Positions 46,203 through 59,380 are shown, numbered from the stretch's first letter. The stretch: 64,000 nucleotides of DNA from Lutjanus erythropterus (GCA_020091685.1 CM034597.1:6024532-6088531), one strand, 5' to 3'. The notes: a model not told the origin generated them from the sequence alone. A program made the numbers and translations.

Positions 46203-48234
46203 CATGGACATTTTTTTTTAAAGAATTCCAAAGATATTGGTGAATGAGGCTCATTAAGTTGACTTACAGTATGTGGTTGAGTTTAATTAATGGATTCAAG
46301 AGTGACACATAAAGGAGACAGATCCTTTGAGGAGGTAATTGTTAACATTTGTGATGATTTCAGCACTTTGAGGTGTCAAATCCTGTAAGAATACTGAGAA
46401 ACCAATTCATGTCATTTCTTCATCGTGAAGTGTGTGTAATTATGGAAATGAAGGAAGGAAGTACATTCAGTACATTTTTTAAATGTCAAGAATTCACAAG
46501 ATCACTTCATCTTGACTTTGTAGTAAGGTTTATTTGGACGTACAGAATACTGACCCTGGTTATATTTAGTCTATAATTGATGTAATAAGGTAGAAGCAGG
46601 CTGCAGCCTTCTTAGCTTAATGAAGCCCACAGCTTCTTAAATTGTAGGATTGTGCTGATAATAAAGAACACAACCAGAGCTAACAGGCCATTTGTTTTTT
46701 CCCTGAAGTGCAAATTATGTTTTAATGCAAAGCCACCTTTATCTGATTTACTGCACTTAGGAAATTTCATTTGCACATTCAAAAGAAGGGTCTACATGTT
46801 CTCTGTGCTGTAGTTCTCACCTCTAATCAACATGTTAAACTAATATGTCTCTCACACACAAGGAGCCACAAAGCAACAGAAGGCTTACTGAAATATATAA
46901 ACAAAAATATATGAACAAAAGCACCATGTGAGAATAAAGACAGCAGAATGTTCATGCGCTATATATATGACTCATTCTTGACAACTGGGACAAAACATTA
47001 TTTTAAGGGGGTTTTGATTTATACTGGAAAATATATTTTTATAGATCAAACTCTTGGCTATTAAAACTAACTAACAACCTCCTTGTTATTTCATTTTTTA
47101 TTTTTATTTATATTTGTTATAATTGACAAAATGTTTGATTTTTCATTTCACAGCAGAGTCATAGTGAGCAACCATTTTATTTTTTAAAGCTGCTCAGACT
47201 TCTCTTAATGGTAATCAAAAGACACATTTTATTTTGAACCATAATTTTTAATCAGCTTTGATTTAGACTACAGAGTTGACAAGTTATGGTTTAGACACGT
47301 CTGATAGAAGAATTATTGAATGATTTTGTCAGAAAGTTGCTTACCAGTGTTTGAGCAGTATTCCCACTTTGAGACATGGGTCCTTGATATAGCTAACCTT
47401 TTTTATGCCTGATTAAATCATGTCTTTGTAAAAAAATAAAAATAAAAATCTGATGGAGTTCTGGCACACAACTTTAAAGGACCAACATTTTCATTAAAAT
47501 AAATTAAAATGAAAAATTAAAAGAAGATTATAACAGCACACGTGTATACCTCTGTTATCAGTAGGTATTGTTAGTTTTAGATTTTGAAGTTGTTTTGTTT
47601 TTTTTTATCACATTTTGAAATATTTAATATTGTGAAATCTCTGGGACAAGGGTGTTTCCTGCCACAGAGCAACTTAAAAAATCAAATTTCACTCCCAAAA
47701 AATGGAATTAGAATCAGTCATTTAAAAAATAACTGCTAGGACATAATTTCTCTCAATTCTTTAATATATTGGCTTTTTTTTGTAATGCTGGGTTACAACA
47801 ACACTATCCAGGTTTGTCTATCTGTGCATTTACATTGAACCTCTGTTTTCCTCTTTTTCGTATATTAACATATTGTGTCTTCATTCTGTTTTTTTTTTTC
47901 TTTTTTTTTCCTTTCTATTTTCTAGTCTTTGTATACATAGCTGTTGTTTTCCTGTTTGCCTAATTCAGCTATTTATTTATTTGTTTTTATCCCTGCTGCT
48001 TAGCTGTTGTTCCCAGATGGGATTTTTCTTTGTGCTTGGTGATCTACATTTTTCTTTCTGCATTTTGTCAATAAATAATTGATTGATTGCAATTCCATTT
48101 GACCAATGAGCACATTTTACTCTTCTGTGCACAACTGTAAAAATGGTGAAGCAGAATGATGTTCATGCTGCAAAGCGAAACTGTGAAACAAAAAAAAGGT
48201 CACACTCAAACGCAACAGTTAGAAGCCAGAGGAG

Positions 48235-48480
48235 TTACGTTTAAAGTTGTATGTCTGTCACATTCTTGCAAATGCAGTATCTCAATACCTTGAGGGAATT
48301 TCTTCAAACGTGGTACAAATATCCACGTGGATGGAGGATGAACCGATTAGATTCTGGTGGTCAAAAGACAAAAGTCAACATCACTGTGACCTCAAGTCCT
48401 TTGCATTCTCACGAACACGATATCTCAAGAATGTCTGGAAGAATTTCATGGCATCTGAAAGATGAACTGATGTCTCTAGA
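48235..48480 (+). repeat. Repeat family F2, diverged inverted copy
   Basis: Contains CTTGAGGGAATTTCTTCAAA, GATGAACCGATTAGATTCTG, GTGGTCAAAAGACAAAAGTC, CACTGTGACCTCA and ATATCTCAAGAATGTCTGG, the reverse-complement order of the words at 44500-44660. The open frames here come from the repeat. Confidence 0.6.
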
Positions 48481-48649
48481 CTGCCTGGAGAGAAGCTCAG
48501 CACATTTAACACTGATTTACTTGCAGGATTCTTGTAATTTGTGGTTATACCCACACATTTGATTGGGCTTGTAAGTTGCTTTAGATAAAAGTGTCAGCTA
48601 AATTAATTCAATGTAACTAAGTAAACTTAACTATAACTGAGATCAGAGT

Positions 48650-49340
48650 GCTGCATGTGTCCAGCTTTGCAAACCCGCCCCCACCGGCACCTGCAAAGAC
48701 GAGATCCAGAACTGACCCGTTATCTGCACGTATCTCTAGGTCAAATCCGTACCCGCCCAGACCTGTGAATATAAGGCCTGTGACCAGACCTGCACCCGTG
48801 AATAAATACATATATACTCACACACTTGTGTTCTCAACTGGCGCAGCTATGTGTTTCCATAGTGACAACAAGCCTCACTCACGGCTATCAAAAACTAGAA
48901 TTTTTTAAAACTTTCTGTGAGCAGCAAGGTCACTGACAACATTATTCTCACAGTCTTTGAGCCGACCACAATCCTCCCAAATTTCCAACTTGACCTTTGA
49001 CAGTGTACTGCCCACAGAGGTATCCTCCACTGGCAGCTAGCAGCTAACCTACATCACAGTCAAGTCAAACAGCGATGTCATGGACTTTCACAATAAAATC
49101 CTGGCAGCTGACTAGGCTTGATATTACTGTATTAGTGGTTATAAATGATACTGCCAAATAATTTTTATTTCTGATTTTGCCAGGCTCAAATCATATTATG
49201 ATTGTCACCTGCTGCCTGCCCACAATTATTTAATTTTTATCAGTCTCTCACACGTGAATTTATTTAAATAGATTTTTCATCCGTTACACAACATTTTTAC
49301 AGGTCACACATGGGTACCTAACGCAGTGCAGGACTCTGAG
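48650..49340 (+). repeat. Repeat family X, copy 2 (without the LINE/hAT nest)
   Basis: Shares both halves of the 32110-33890 repeat with only about 200 bases between them, so it is the closer picture of the ancestral unit. Words: AACTGGCGCAGC, TTTCCATAGTGACAACAAGC, TGAGCAGCAAGG, CCACAATCCTCC, then CTGCTGCCTGCCCACAAT and ACACAACATTTTTACAGG. Confidence 0.6.
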
Positions 49341-49460
49341 ATCACCTCAACTTGATAATCTTAAATTATGTGAGGTTCTCTCTTTAATGCATTAATTATA
49401 CATGTTGTGTTGGATACTCTCATTCATCAGTACTGCTGCTTTAAGTATCTACTGTATTCA

Positions 49461-49462
<2 letters not shown>

Positions 49463-49513
<51 letters not shown>
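49463..49513 (+). repeat. (TG)n microsatellite, about 25 units
   Basis: Uninterrupted dinucleotide run in intron 2. Confidence 0.97.
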
Positions 49514-49514
<1 letters not shown>

Positions 49515-50324
49515 GCATTTTGTCCTTGAATGAAGGCAGTGGGGGATTAAGCATTGATCCTTACATTCACAAGTGAAATCCAACAAACACCACTAACACT
49601 GATGTGATGCCAGCTTGCTTGTGATTAAAATACTGTGTGTGTGGTTGATGTCAGATCCTCTGGTGGTCACTCGCTTATTGATGTATACATTTAACATGCA
49701 GATGTGAGATTAAAGCCTCCCAAAACACTGTACTTCATCCCCAACACATTTCATGCGACATGAATAAGAAACGGAGTGGAAGCAGTTTAGAAACCCTGAA
49801 TTCTTCGCCTCTGGAGACCATGGACAAATATCCATCCGCGGGGCATGCAACACATTGTCCTGAACAAAAAGACAGCGCTCTGAAATGTGTTAGCACATTA
49901 ACATTCCTTAAAAGAATCAAAACAAAACAGGAAAACAGGAAACATCTAGAGAGCTGCACTTTATAAACTGAATGAAAGAACTAAAAAGATAAATTGGTAT
50001 TACGTAACACCAAGGGGTTGACCTGTGCCAAAGAAAAAACGATCAGTGTAGGCTGACTATGTTTTGTCTGAGGTGTTGAATACCTCCAATAGATCCATTC
50101 ACATGGGTGTTATTGAAATTACTTACATACAGCAATGTGCTTTGAGATGACTCCATGCTCAGTCACCTTGCCCACCTATCTGATGGTTATGTAAATGATT
50201 TAAAGTCCTTGTCAAGGAACATAGTTGCTGAATACGTGTAAAAACACAGAACTATGTAGTGCTGAATTGTGGAGTTAGACCATTAAAATGTTGTTCATGA
50301 TTTCTGCATTCAGGATTTTTGGCC

Positions 50325-50515
50325 AGATCTGAAAAATGGCTCGTTGATATGCTAGAGTCATTGTCCCCGACATATAAGCCCCACAAACGGACACACAAAC
50401 AACACCACCTCCCCTCCCTAACAGGGACGAACGTATCTTCAGTGAAGGAAAAAAAATTTGAGCTCCAGTGGCTTGAACATGTCTGGACATGTCCAACAAA
50501 ACTGTTTTGAAACCA
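50325..50515 (+). repeat. Repeat family F7, copy 3
   Basis: Contains AAAAATGGCTCGTTGATATG, CATATAAGCC, GGACACACAAACAACACCAC, ACGAACGTATCTTCAGTGAA and GGACATGTCCAACAAAACTG, in the order of the copies at 17925 and 37200. The TATA-like word has decayed here. Confidence 0.5.
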
Positions 50516-52907
50516 CATTTTGTATACCTAGAGATCATTCAAATATGGCTGGGTATTTAATAAGACATTTCTGTGGTGTTCATAGATGTCTAGATGTCAA
50601 CACTAACATTTACAAGCTGAATTGTATTTCTATTTTACTGTCTTATCCACAGGACATTCTGATTATACAGGAATATTGTTTATTTTTTATTTTAGCCAAC
50701 AAGTGTGTTTTCTGATGTCTTATGTCATATTATGTTATTCTGTGTCATGCTACATCATTAATAACTGACCTTTCGCTAAGCCCCTCCTATGACTAGCATC
50801 TGTCCAATTAACAGCTGTAACTAAGGTGGAGCAGGACTGTCAAGCTTATATGTCTCTGTTGAATGTTGTGTGCATGGGGCTCTAAAATGAGCATTTCTTC
50901 GTGTTTCATGAGTCTGGATGGTGGCATCTTTTTTTGTAGTCTTTTAAAATTTGTAAAACAGAAGAATGCACCTAACTGTGTCTTTATCTGCTCTGTATTT
51001 ATTTTTTAAATTTATTTCATTGGTTTACTTAACAGGGACAGCACGTGTTAATTTACATTACTGTGCCAGAGTTAGCCAAGAGGCTATTTTTCATCTGTAG
51101 TCCCTGGACAGATGTAGAGTCACCCTAAAAAAAAAGAAAATAGAATATGAGGATCAAAAAATAATTTGTCTCTTGCCGTTGACTACAGCTTTATTTTTTC
51201 CAAAGTTAGGTCTCACTGGGGTCCAGGAGAAGGGTTCTGACGTAGGCTATAGCTCATAGCATCAGAACAGAAAATACATCTATGCATCATTGGAGAAGGA
51301 ACAGACATATAAAATACAAATAACATACACATAACATATTTTGTGGCTTAGTATGGAGGAATTGTTGGGTGCCTCATATCTAAAAAAGCAACACTGTATT
51401 AACCACGAATGTCCAACCCAGGTTTTAAGTTCACCTCTGACCTGGGAAACAGCAGCTGAGAAACAATCACACCACGGTAGTCGTTTTTCTGAAGCTTTTG
51501 GTTATATCACATGATCTTCCTTGCAGGGGTGGGTGATATGACCTCAAATTTTGTTTCATGGTATTTCTATTATATCACAGTCTTATAAAAAATAATAAGG
51601 CATTCTCCATTCAAAAACATGATTCTATCTTCTTTCATTTGCAATGTAAATGAGCATATCTTATTGAAGACAAAGGATTTAAAAAACAGATGTGTTTATT
51701 GGCTCCAAATAGGAATAAAAATTAGCTTTAGTGTTTTGAGCATCCTGCCCCATAATGTAGGTTCAATAGTAAACGTAATGTGATTCATTCTCAGTGAGTC
51801 AATGGCTGGATCAGGCATTTCAACAGCATTTATTTGACAAAAAAGTCAGTACGTTTACATACGACAGCAACAGAGACACACAATTGTGCTAATCAAATGG
51901 GGCTTTAATTTAACAACAAAACCAGCTGAGCTTGCATTGCCATATGGAGTTCCGTAAAAAGCAACGCAATGTCCACATCAGCCTACTTCTCTGGTTATTT
52001 AACTGGCTTTAAATGAGGCTTAACTTTCACATATCATTAGTCAGCATCGCCCCAGCTACAGCAGATATAGCAACATAAAAATCTCAAAACTTTTGAAGTT
52101 TAAAGCCAGTAGTTACTGGCCCTTTTTAAGAAAGTAGTCCGATGTAAGTGGTGAATTAACCCAGCACATACATAAGTGTTTTCCAGTAGTTGTGGCAACA
52201 TTTCCATCCCCAAAAAAAAAAAGTTAATCCACTGGGTCTTCATGTCCTAGGAGGGTGGGCTCAACGCTAGATAAGACATTTGGATTGGTTCTTGTAGCCA
52301 ACCACAGAGAAATTGGCAGGCAAATAGTGGCTACTGGATGTAACACTGGTTCTTTGAGTGAGTATGTACTCTACCTGCTTGTTATGACAACCACATTAAA
52401 GCACTTTAGTCTTAAATTGCAAAACCATTCATAATGGTAATGACAGTATTGCAAGATCCTTGTCATGGGTGAGCGTGACATGCCTACTTCCTTGGCAGAT
52501 GACGTTTGCTCAGTTGTCATGTAAGTGTAGATGTTGAGGTCATTCTAAAATTTAGAAACAAGATGTAAAAACAATCTCACCACAAGGTCTTTGAACATCT
52601 ACAGTTCATTGAAAACAGAGCAAACTCCATCTACTGAAGAAGGTCAGGTGAAATGAGCTACAAAACAGACCTTGAATCATGTTTGTATCTCAAGTTTTAC
52701 ATTCAAAATTTTCAAATAGATTGGAAGGATTATATACTCCAGTATAGTTTAAGAATATTGTCCAAGGTCTTAGTCTCATAAAACCCTCTCTAAATGCATT
52801 GGCTTCGCTCAAGAAGAATCCATTGTCACTGAGCTGAAAATAATAAAACTATTACTAAAGTGTCAGTGCACCAACTCACAGTCTAACTCCAATGTTTCCT
52901 TTTCCAG

Positions 52908-53123
52908 TTTGATGTCAGGACTGGCAGCCCTCGATGCCAAGTGTTCCAGTCGGCTCGGCCTGATCACAGTGTCTTATTACCTGTGGACCACCTTCGTGGC
53001 CGTGATAGTGGGGATCATCATGGTCTCCATCATCCACCCGGGTGGTGCAGCCCAGAAAGAGGACTCTGAGGACAGCGGCAAGCCTATCATGAGTTCTGCT
53101 GATGCTCTGTTGGACCTCATCCG
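52908..53123 (+). CDS. slc1a7: Excitatory amino acid transporter 5 (SLC1A7), coding exon 3
   Basis: This 216-base exon completes Ser74 (AG+T) and ends two bases into codon 146 (CG, an Arg), so both borders are phase 2. The acceptor is TTTCCTTTTCCAG and the donor CCG followed by GTAAGA. It encodes [11 protein letters not shown] and [11 protein letters not shown], then [20 protein letters not shown], that is the end of TM2, a short cytosolic turn, TM3 (about residues 90-116) and the start of the extracellular loop before TM4. [14 protein letters not shown], then [12 protein letters not shown] close the exon. [17 protein letters not shown] and AAQKE are shared with remembered human EAAT5; EAAT2 has different residues here (PGKK, SSLDAFLDLIR), so EAAT5 is preferred. 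The next exon, expected to start NMFPANLVEA-like, was not found before base 64000; the transport core, including the HP1/HP2 loops and NMDG motif, is outside. Confidence 0.95.
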
Positions 53124-53149
53124 GTAAGACCAGCACACAGTATGTAAAA

Positions 53150-54845
53150 GACAGAGGTGGCAAAAGTACACACATTCTTTACTCGAGTTGAAGTACAGAT
53201 ACTTGTTTACAAAAGACTGGTAAAAGTATAAGTACTGATTCAAATTTTACAGAAGTAAAAGTGGAAAAAGTACAGGGTTTGAAATGTACTCAAAGTAGAA
53301 AAGTGAAAAGTTGCCCTCTGAAGAATATTTCAATCGGCAGTTTTTGTCTTGTTAGATTTAGTTACGTGTTTTATGTCACTTTCGTCTCATTGCATCTTTT
53401 ACTTAGTTTTCGTCTTGTGCATGATTTTCTTCTTGTTATGTCGTTTTTGTCTTGATATGTCCTCTACGTTATATTTGACTTTTACATCTTGTTACATCCT
53501 CTTGTTATGTATTGTTACATTGTTTTTGTCTTGTCACATCATGTTACACCATCTTTTATGTCATTTTTATCTTATTATGCATTATTACGTCATTTAGGTA
53601 TCGTTAGGTCTGTTACATAACTCTCATATTGTTGCATAGTGTTACATCTTGTTGTGTTGTTTTCTTCTTGTTACATCTTCTACATAGGTTTTGTCTTGTG
53701 CATGATTTTCTTCTTGTTATGTCCTTTACAGAATTTTCATCTTCTATTGTTACATCATTTTCATTTTGTTACATTGTTTTCGTCTTGTAATGTCTTGTTA
53801 TGTCATATTCGTCTTGTTACATCATATTTTTCTTGTTACATATTTTATGCCATTTTGGACTTGTCATTGTATCACTACATCGTTTTTTATCATACATACG
53901 GTGTTACGTCTTTTACGCAGTTTTCATCTTGTTTCATCTTTTACATCATTTTCATCTTGTTATGTATTGTTACATGATTTTCATCTTGTTACATAATTGT
54001 TGTCTTGTTGGATCTTTTATGTCTTGTTATGTATTGTAACATTGTTACGTAGTGTCTTGTTACGTTATGTTCCTGTTACATCTTTTTACGTTCTTTCATC
54101 TTGTTATATCTCCTACATCATTTTTGACTTGTTATATCTTTTACGTCACTTTCATCTTGTTACATCTTGCTACCCCATTGTCATCTTGTTGCATTGTTTT
54201 TGTCTTATCATGTGTTGTTACATCATATTTGTCTTGTCACATTTTTTTATGTCATTTTCAGCTTGTTATATATCGTTACATGATTTTCATCTTGTTACAT
54301 AGTTTTTGTCTCGTTGGATCTTTTATGTCATCGTGGTCTTGTTATGTATTGTTAGATCATTTATGTTTTATTAGGTCTCTTACATAATTTTCATACTGTT
54401 GCGTTGTGTTACATCTTGTTACATTGTTTTCTTCTTCTTACATCTTTTACGTGGGTTTTGTCTTGTTACATAATTTTTGTCTTCTTAGATCGTTAACATA
54501 ATTTTCATCTTGTATTTTTACATCATTTTCATTTTGTTACATTGTTTTCATCTTGCCACGTCTTATTACGTCATTTTTGTCTTGCTACATCTTTTATGTA
54601 ATTTTGGTCTTGTTATTGTATCTGTAGATCATTTTCATCGTTTTACGTGTTTGTTTTTTTTGTTTTTTTTTTACATCATTTTCGTCTTGGTATGGCTTTT
54701 TACATTGTTTTTGTCTTGCATTAAAACTAAAGTGGCAAGCCTGTTTTGAAAATGTTTGAAGTAGAAAGTACAGATGCAGGGAGTGAAAGTAAAAAGTTGT
54801 CAGAGAAAATCTACTACGGTACACTAACAAAGTATTTTTATTTAC
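53150..54845 (+). repeat. Dispersed repeat carrying a large TTGTTACATC minisatellite, copy 2
   Basis: Left part 53150-53340 (AGAGGTGGCAAAAGTACACA, TTTACTCGAGTTGAAGTACA, AAGTTGCCCTCTGAAG) is a unique end; 53345-54720 is an array of degenerate words TTGTTACATC, TTTTACGTCATTTTC, ATCTTGTTATG and GTTTTTGTC; right part 54740-54845 returns to AGTAGAAAGTACAGATGCAG and AGTAAAAAGTTGTCAGAG. It begins only 27 bases downstream of exon 3. The array is the longest of the three and has no fixed period, most spacings being about 24-30. All open frames through it (Phe/Leu/Cys/His-rich) are artefacts. Confidence 0.85.
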
Positions 54846-55799
54846 TATGTGAGAGATATTCAAATGATGGCAATTACCTTGTCTGCCAGTTTAACAGACC
54901 TTAATAGTACAAGTGGAGGACATGGTGTTCACTTGTTTAGAAGTCTGTATGTCAAGTGTTCCATTAATCAGTGACCTCAGGAAAGGTATGGTAGGTGCTC
55001 TGTTCATATCCACGAGAGGATGATTAGCAGAGAACAAGCAGGATTTGGCAGAGCTGCAGGGAGCCACTGTCCTCAGAAATAACACCCAGTGAAAGCTGCA
55101 GACAGATTATTTCTGTGCTGCAGGAGATTTGTGCCGTAAGGCTTTAAAGGTGATGTGTGGAGCTGAATTCTGAAGAGAGGGACATACAGGAGGGGACCAA
55201 ACAGGATGAGATATAAGGATCAGGGTGAGATATAAGGACAGGTTATTTGGCTGCATGGACAAATTAAATCTGAATTATGAGAATTTGACAGAGCTACCAG
55301 CTGCAGCATCCATATGTATATTACTACGCGCCCCAAGCCAAACAGTTTGGCTTATATATTTGATAATACATCCCCTTGGAATTACAAGGTTCTATCTGGA
55401 TTCAGAGTAGCTGAGAGATATTGAGCTTCAAAGTTTTTGCATTCCAAAGAGCAAAACTGATATGCAGAACAAGTTTCTTTCAAGTGTGAAAATGTCAGAC
55501 ACCCTAAATGTATTCTAAATGTAAATGATCAAAATCAGGTCAAATGCAGACAGAACCTTCTAATCCTCAGACTCATTTTCTGCTATAAGGTTCTATCTGC
55601 AAAACATGAAAAGAAGCAATAATTTTCAAGGAACAAGAAAAGATCACTCTTAATTTGTTTTACATCGTAAAATTGGTGTTTTAACAGTGTCTACATGTAT
55701 GAAAAAGTTAACGTTAATACTTTCTCTGACATTGTTTTGTCTTATATCAGTAAGAGATCATGTAGACCGAGCAGGTCACTATAGAGAAATAAACCCCGA

Positions 55800-55960
55800 C
55801 ATGGTGATGCAGGATCACGACGCAAAGCGGAGGACTGCTAATGCTAATTACACAGACCAACCACTAATATACATAGGCCAACTGTGACTGGGATGGTGTG
55901 TGTGAATAGGTTTAGTTTACTTGGAGTTTGATTGTGAAGAATATGTGAATAACTCAATTT
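55800..55960 (+). repeat. Relative of the 26-bp minisatellite repeat, without expansion
   Basis: GCTAATGCTAATTACACAGA, CCAACCACTAATATACATAG and then GGGATGGTGTGTGTGAATAG and GTTTACTTGGAGTTTGA match the flanks and one or two units at 56956-57290. Confidence 0.6.
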
Positions 55961-56955
55961 TGACAAAAATGTCAGATCAAAGCTTATAATTCCAAAGGGA
56001 CGAATGGCCCAACCCCTTCAAGGCTCAACACTGAAAAGATAGAGATGAATGAGGACATCTTGAGATTTGCTGTATAAAATGGGATGAAAATTCTAATAAA
56101 AACTGTGACCGATAACCCATCAATCATCTAGTCAGTTTGAATTTGATATAAACTGCATGATCCATTCACCCCATTCTATTAAGACCCCTTTTTGGAGAAA
56201 CAGGCTGCTACCAAAGATCAATCAGAGTAGTAACTTCAGATTATGGTCTGAGAAAGTCATTAGTCTCCTATAGGGCTGCTGTGATGGAGTCTGTATGTCT
56301 TAAGAACAGTTTAAACAGAAAAACTGCTTGACAGATTAAGGTTTCTTCTGGTATCTGCAACTACGCGACTTTATTACAGTCAACTAGAAAGGCCAGACAC
56401 ACACAATTCTGCCATGCTGACCAACTATTTGTTTAAAATTCTCTAGAGTGTATGAAGCATATTGAGTTTATTAATACCTGATCTGGGCAGATCCAGACTT
56501 AGATGGGAGAAAGACCTGGGAATGAATCTGGAAGGGCAATTATTGGAATTATTTATTCTTCAAGAAAAAAAAGTTGTATTACTTTGAGGATAAAGTAGTA
56601 ATACAATAAGAACTGAACTGTAAAATTCTGGGGTAAATGTTTTTAAAAAGAAAAAAAAACAGCATTGTTCATAAATGCTCCAATACGTAACATTCCTGTA
56701 TAAAATGTATAAAAGCACTAGACATATGATCTGACGTGTGTTATATATCTCATTATGTTGTGTACTTATAAAATGTTTCTAATAATGGTCAAACCCAGAG
56801 AAATCTGGGTATTCAAGGCATGTTTACTGCTAGCTGGTAGTTGCTATCAGACAAGGAGGTGACACTTGCCAATTCATTATCTCTTAAAAATGCTTTAGGT
56901 GGACATTTTAGCATTACCATATCTCAGCATCTAAAATTAAGAAACATTTACAGGT

Positions 56956-57290
56956 AAGAACAACCACTAATGTTAGCTACACAGAACAACTACTAACTTT
57001 AGCTACACAGGCCAACCTTAAACATTAGCTACACAGACCAACTGCAAACTTTATCTACACAAACTAACCTCTAACATTAACTACACAGACCAACTGCTAA
57101 CTTTAGCTGGACAAGCCAACTGCTAATGTTAGCTACACAGACATCCAGTTAGCCAGCTAACTGCCACTACTATAACTAAAACTATTTTATTGTTGGTGGA
57201 GATGCTGATGAGCGGGATGGTGTGTGTGAATATGTCTGTGTCAGTTTACTTGGAATTTGAGTGTGAAGTATGAATAACATAACTTAACAA
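56956..57290 (+). repeat. 26-bp minisatellite (CTACACAGACCAACTGCTAA type) with shared flank
   Basis: Six full units of exactly 26 bases start at 56977, 57003, 57029, 57055, 57081 and 57107, with partial units at both ends (to 57146). Unit form CTACACAGACCAACTGCTAA then CTTTAG. The right flank (GGGATGGTGTGTGTGAATAT, GTTTACTTGGAATTTGAGTG) repeats the flank of the short relative at 55800-55960, about 1.3 kb upstream. Confidence 0.9.
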
Positions 57291-59140
57291 AGCATATTTA
57301 AATGTCAGAGTACTGCTTTTAATCTAAACATGCATTCACACATAACAGGGAAGGAATATCTGGACAAATGACTCAAGAACCAAACAATGAACATAAAACA
57401 TTATATTAGACTAAACAGTTTCAATATTTTTGTTATTGGGGTAATCCAAAAATAATGGAAAGTACTCAAGTTACATTACTTTAATATTGTAATATTTGGA
57501 TTAGGTCTCTGGCTACTGTTTTTTAAACAGGTAATCGGTAATTGTATAAGAATACATTTTTGAAGTAACCTTGGGCGTAACTGTTCTTGGAGCAGCAGCT
57601 GGAAAATGACTATTGACATACAACAATTCTCAGTGACGCCATACATGACCCTGTTCACAACACATTCAGCATGTACATCCAACATATAGGACCTGAACAA
57701 TACAAAAAATACATAGAACAGCATGTTCATATTTCTGCCGTCATTCTCATATTTGTGGCATGTTGTCAACAAAAAGACAGGATTGCCAACAATGTCTCTG
57801 AACTCTGTTTCAGTATTTTGTTGTGGAAAACATCATGTTAGCATTCTACCGATGATGCTCCCAGTGCTGCAGACAAACTCTCATGGACATCGAAAATGCT
57901 ACTTTGTCCGTCCATGAGCCCATCGGTGTTGTACTTTCTCAATGTTCCATGTATGACCCGAAACATTCTGTTCTGTCAGAGCAAAGGAGAAATGAATACA
58001 GACAAGATTTTATGATTTGTACATAGTGACACGAGTAATATCAGTTATTGGTTAGAAGGTTGGACAAAACAGCTGAGTAGGTGGTTCATGAGGTGATTAA
58101 TGATAGGCTTTAAAATCTGTCGGATTCTGTTCATCAGATTAAAATAGAGTTTACCAAGTATCACAGTATTAAAGAAATGTCACTTGATTATTTTCTGTTA
58201 CTTTTGGATTATCTCAGTATAAAATATGGTGAAATTGTTTTAGAGTAGAGTAGAGATGCAGAGATCAGCTTCATGTTGTATATTTGTAAGAGAGGCAGTG
58301 ATGTGGGAACAGAGAAAACAAACAGTGTTATTTTAATGACAATAAATATATGATGTGACACATTATGTGATGTGATTATAATTCAGTCAGACAACTCATG
58401 TTCAAGAATGTTTTTAGCAGCAGCAGGACATCTGACCTCATCACTCCTCACAGATTATGCCTACATAGAGATAAAAACACATATCTTGGACCTCCTGTCG
58501 GAGCCTGCAGGTGGATGCTGGGGTGGTGGTGGGGCTGAATGAACAGACAGTGACGCTGTTGCAGGGCAGCAATGGTGCTGCCAGGCAGAGGGAGAGATGG
58601 GAGGTTTTAGCAGTTTAAATAGAGCGATAGATTGGAAGTGTGTGTTTGGTTTCTACTACAGTGTGAGGCATGTCATGTTTGGTTGTATACTTATATTAAA
58701 ATAGTTGTATAACTTACTATCATTAACAATGAATAAATAAAGACATTTGAAAAAGGAAAAGAAAACATAATAATTAATCATATTTTTTCCTTATTAAAAC
58801 ACTGAACTGTAATAAATTAAACTCACCGCACAGTACAGGTAGTACTGAGTCTCCTGCTTCTTGAACTAAATCAGCATTGTCATTCTGTTCAAAACAGAGC
58901 AGCAGAAAAGGTTATTCGGTGAAAATCCTTATTTCTTGCTTGTATGTCAACAGCAATATGTACAACAATGGAGAAGTGTTGTTTTTTTTTTTCAGAATTA
59001 ATTCTCACTTGAGCCTGGCTACTGTAACGCTCTGTCGTGTTTCACCTCTCTGTCCTCTTTTCATGAATATCTGCAGCTGCTTATCAGGCTGCACATCTGG
59101 ACCTCAAGGGATGGTGGTAAAACACAAATTCTGCTTTTCT

Positions 59141-59141
<1 letters not shown>

Positions 59142-59205
<64 letters not shown>

Positions 59206-59220
59206 ATATATACATATATA
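59142..59220 (+). repeat. (TA)n microsatellite
   Basis: About 75 bases of alternating TA with a single phase slip near 59195. Self-complementary and cruciform-prone; produces Tyr-Ile frames on both strands. Confidence 0.95.
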
Positions 59221-59380
59221 CAAATATATTTAAAAAGTAATAACAGATATAAAAAAAAATTTACTTTTATTGCAAGGCTTTGTGCACTCAACTCAAATAG
59301 TTGCATTTGCATGAAGTAGCACAAATTGCTTACTGGCAGACAAAAGTAAAAGTAGTGCATATTAATCTCTAATCATCTCA

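Larger units (their letters stand above)
43771..52907 (+). other. slc1a7 intron 2 (9.1 kb)
   Basis: Begins GTACGA and ends TTTCCTTTTCCAG. No internal exon was recognised. Listed repeats occupy about 44040-44760, 45185-45520, 45602-46202, 48235-48480, 48650-49340, 49463-49513 and 50325-50515. I see nothing identifiable in about 46210-48230, apart from T-rich tracts and an AATAAATAATTGATTGATTG tail near 48070 that could be a LINE 3' end, nor in 49520-50320 and 50520-51530. From about 51534 (CAGGGGTGGGTGATATGACC) there may be another hAT-like relic, but no matching right end was found before 52500. Confidence 0.85.

Noticed and set aside
51534-52500. A complete hAT element starting CAGGGGTGGGTGATATGACC
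   Set aside because: The left end looks right, but no inverted right end or 8-bp duplication could be found, so it was not listed as an element.
53349-54750. Many overlapping open frames rich in Phe, Leu, Cys and His, and similar ones at 19060-19270 and 62048-62490
   Set aside because: They come from T-rich minisatellite arrays. Several + strand frames are open at once, as expected for low-complexity DNA.
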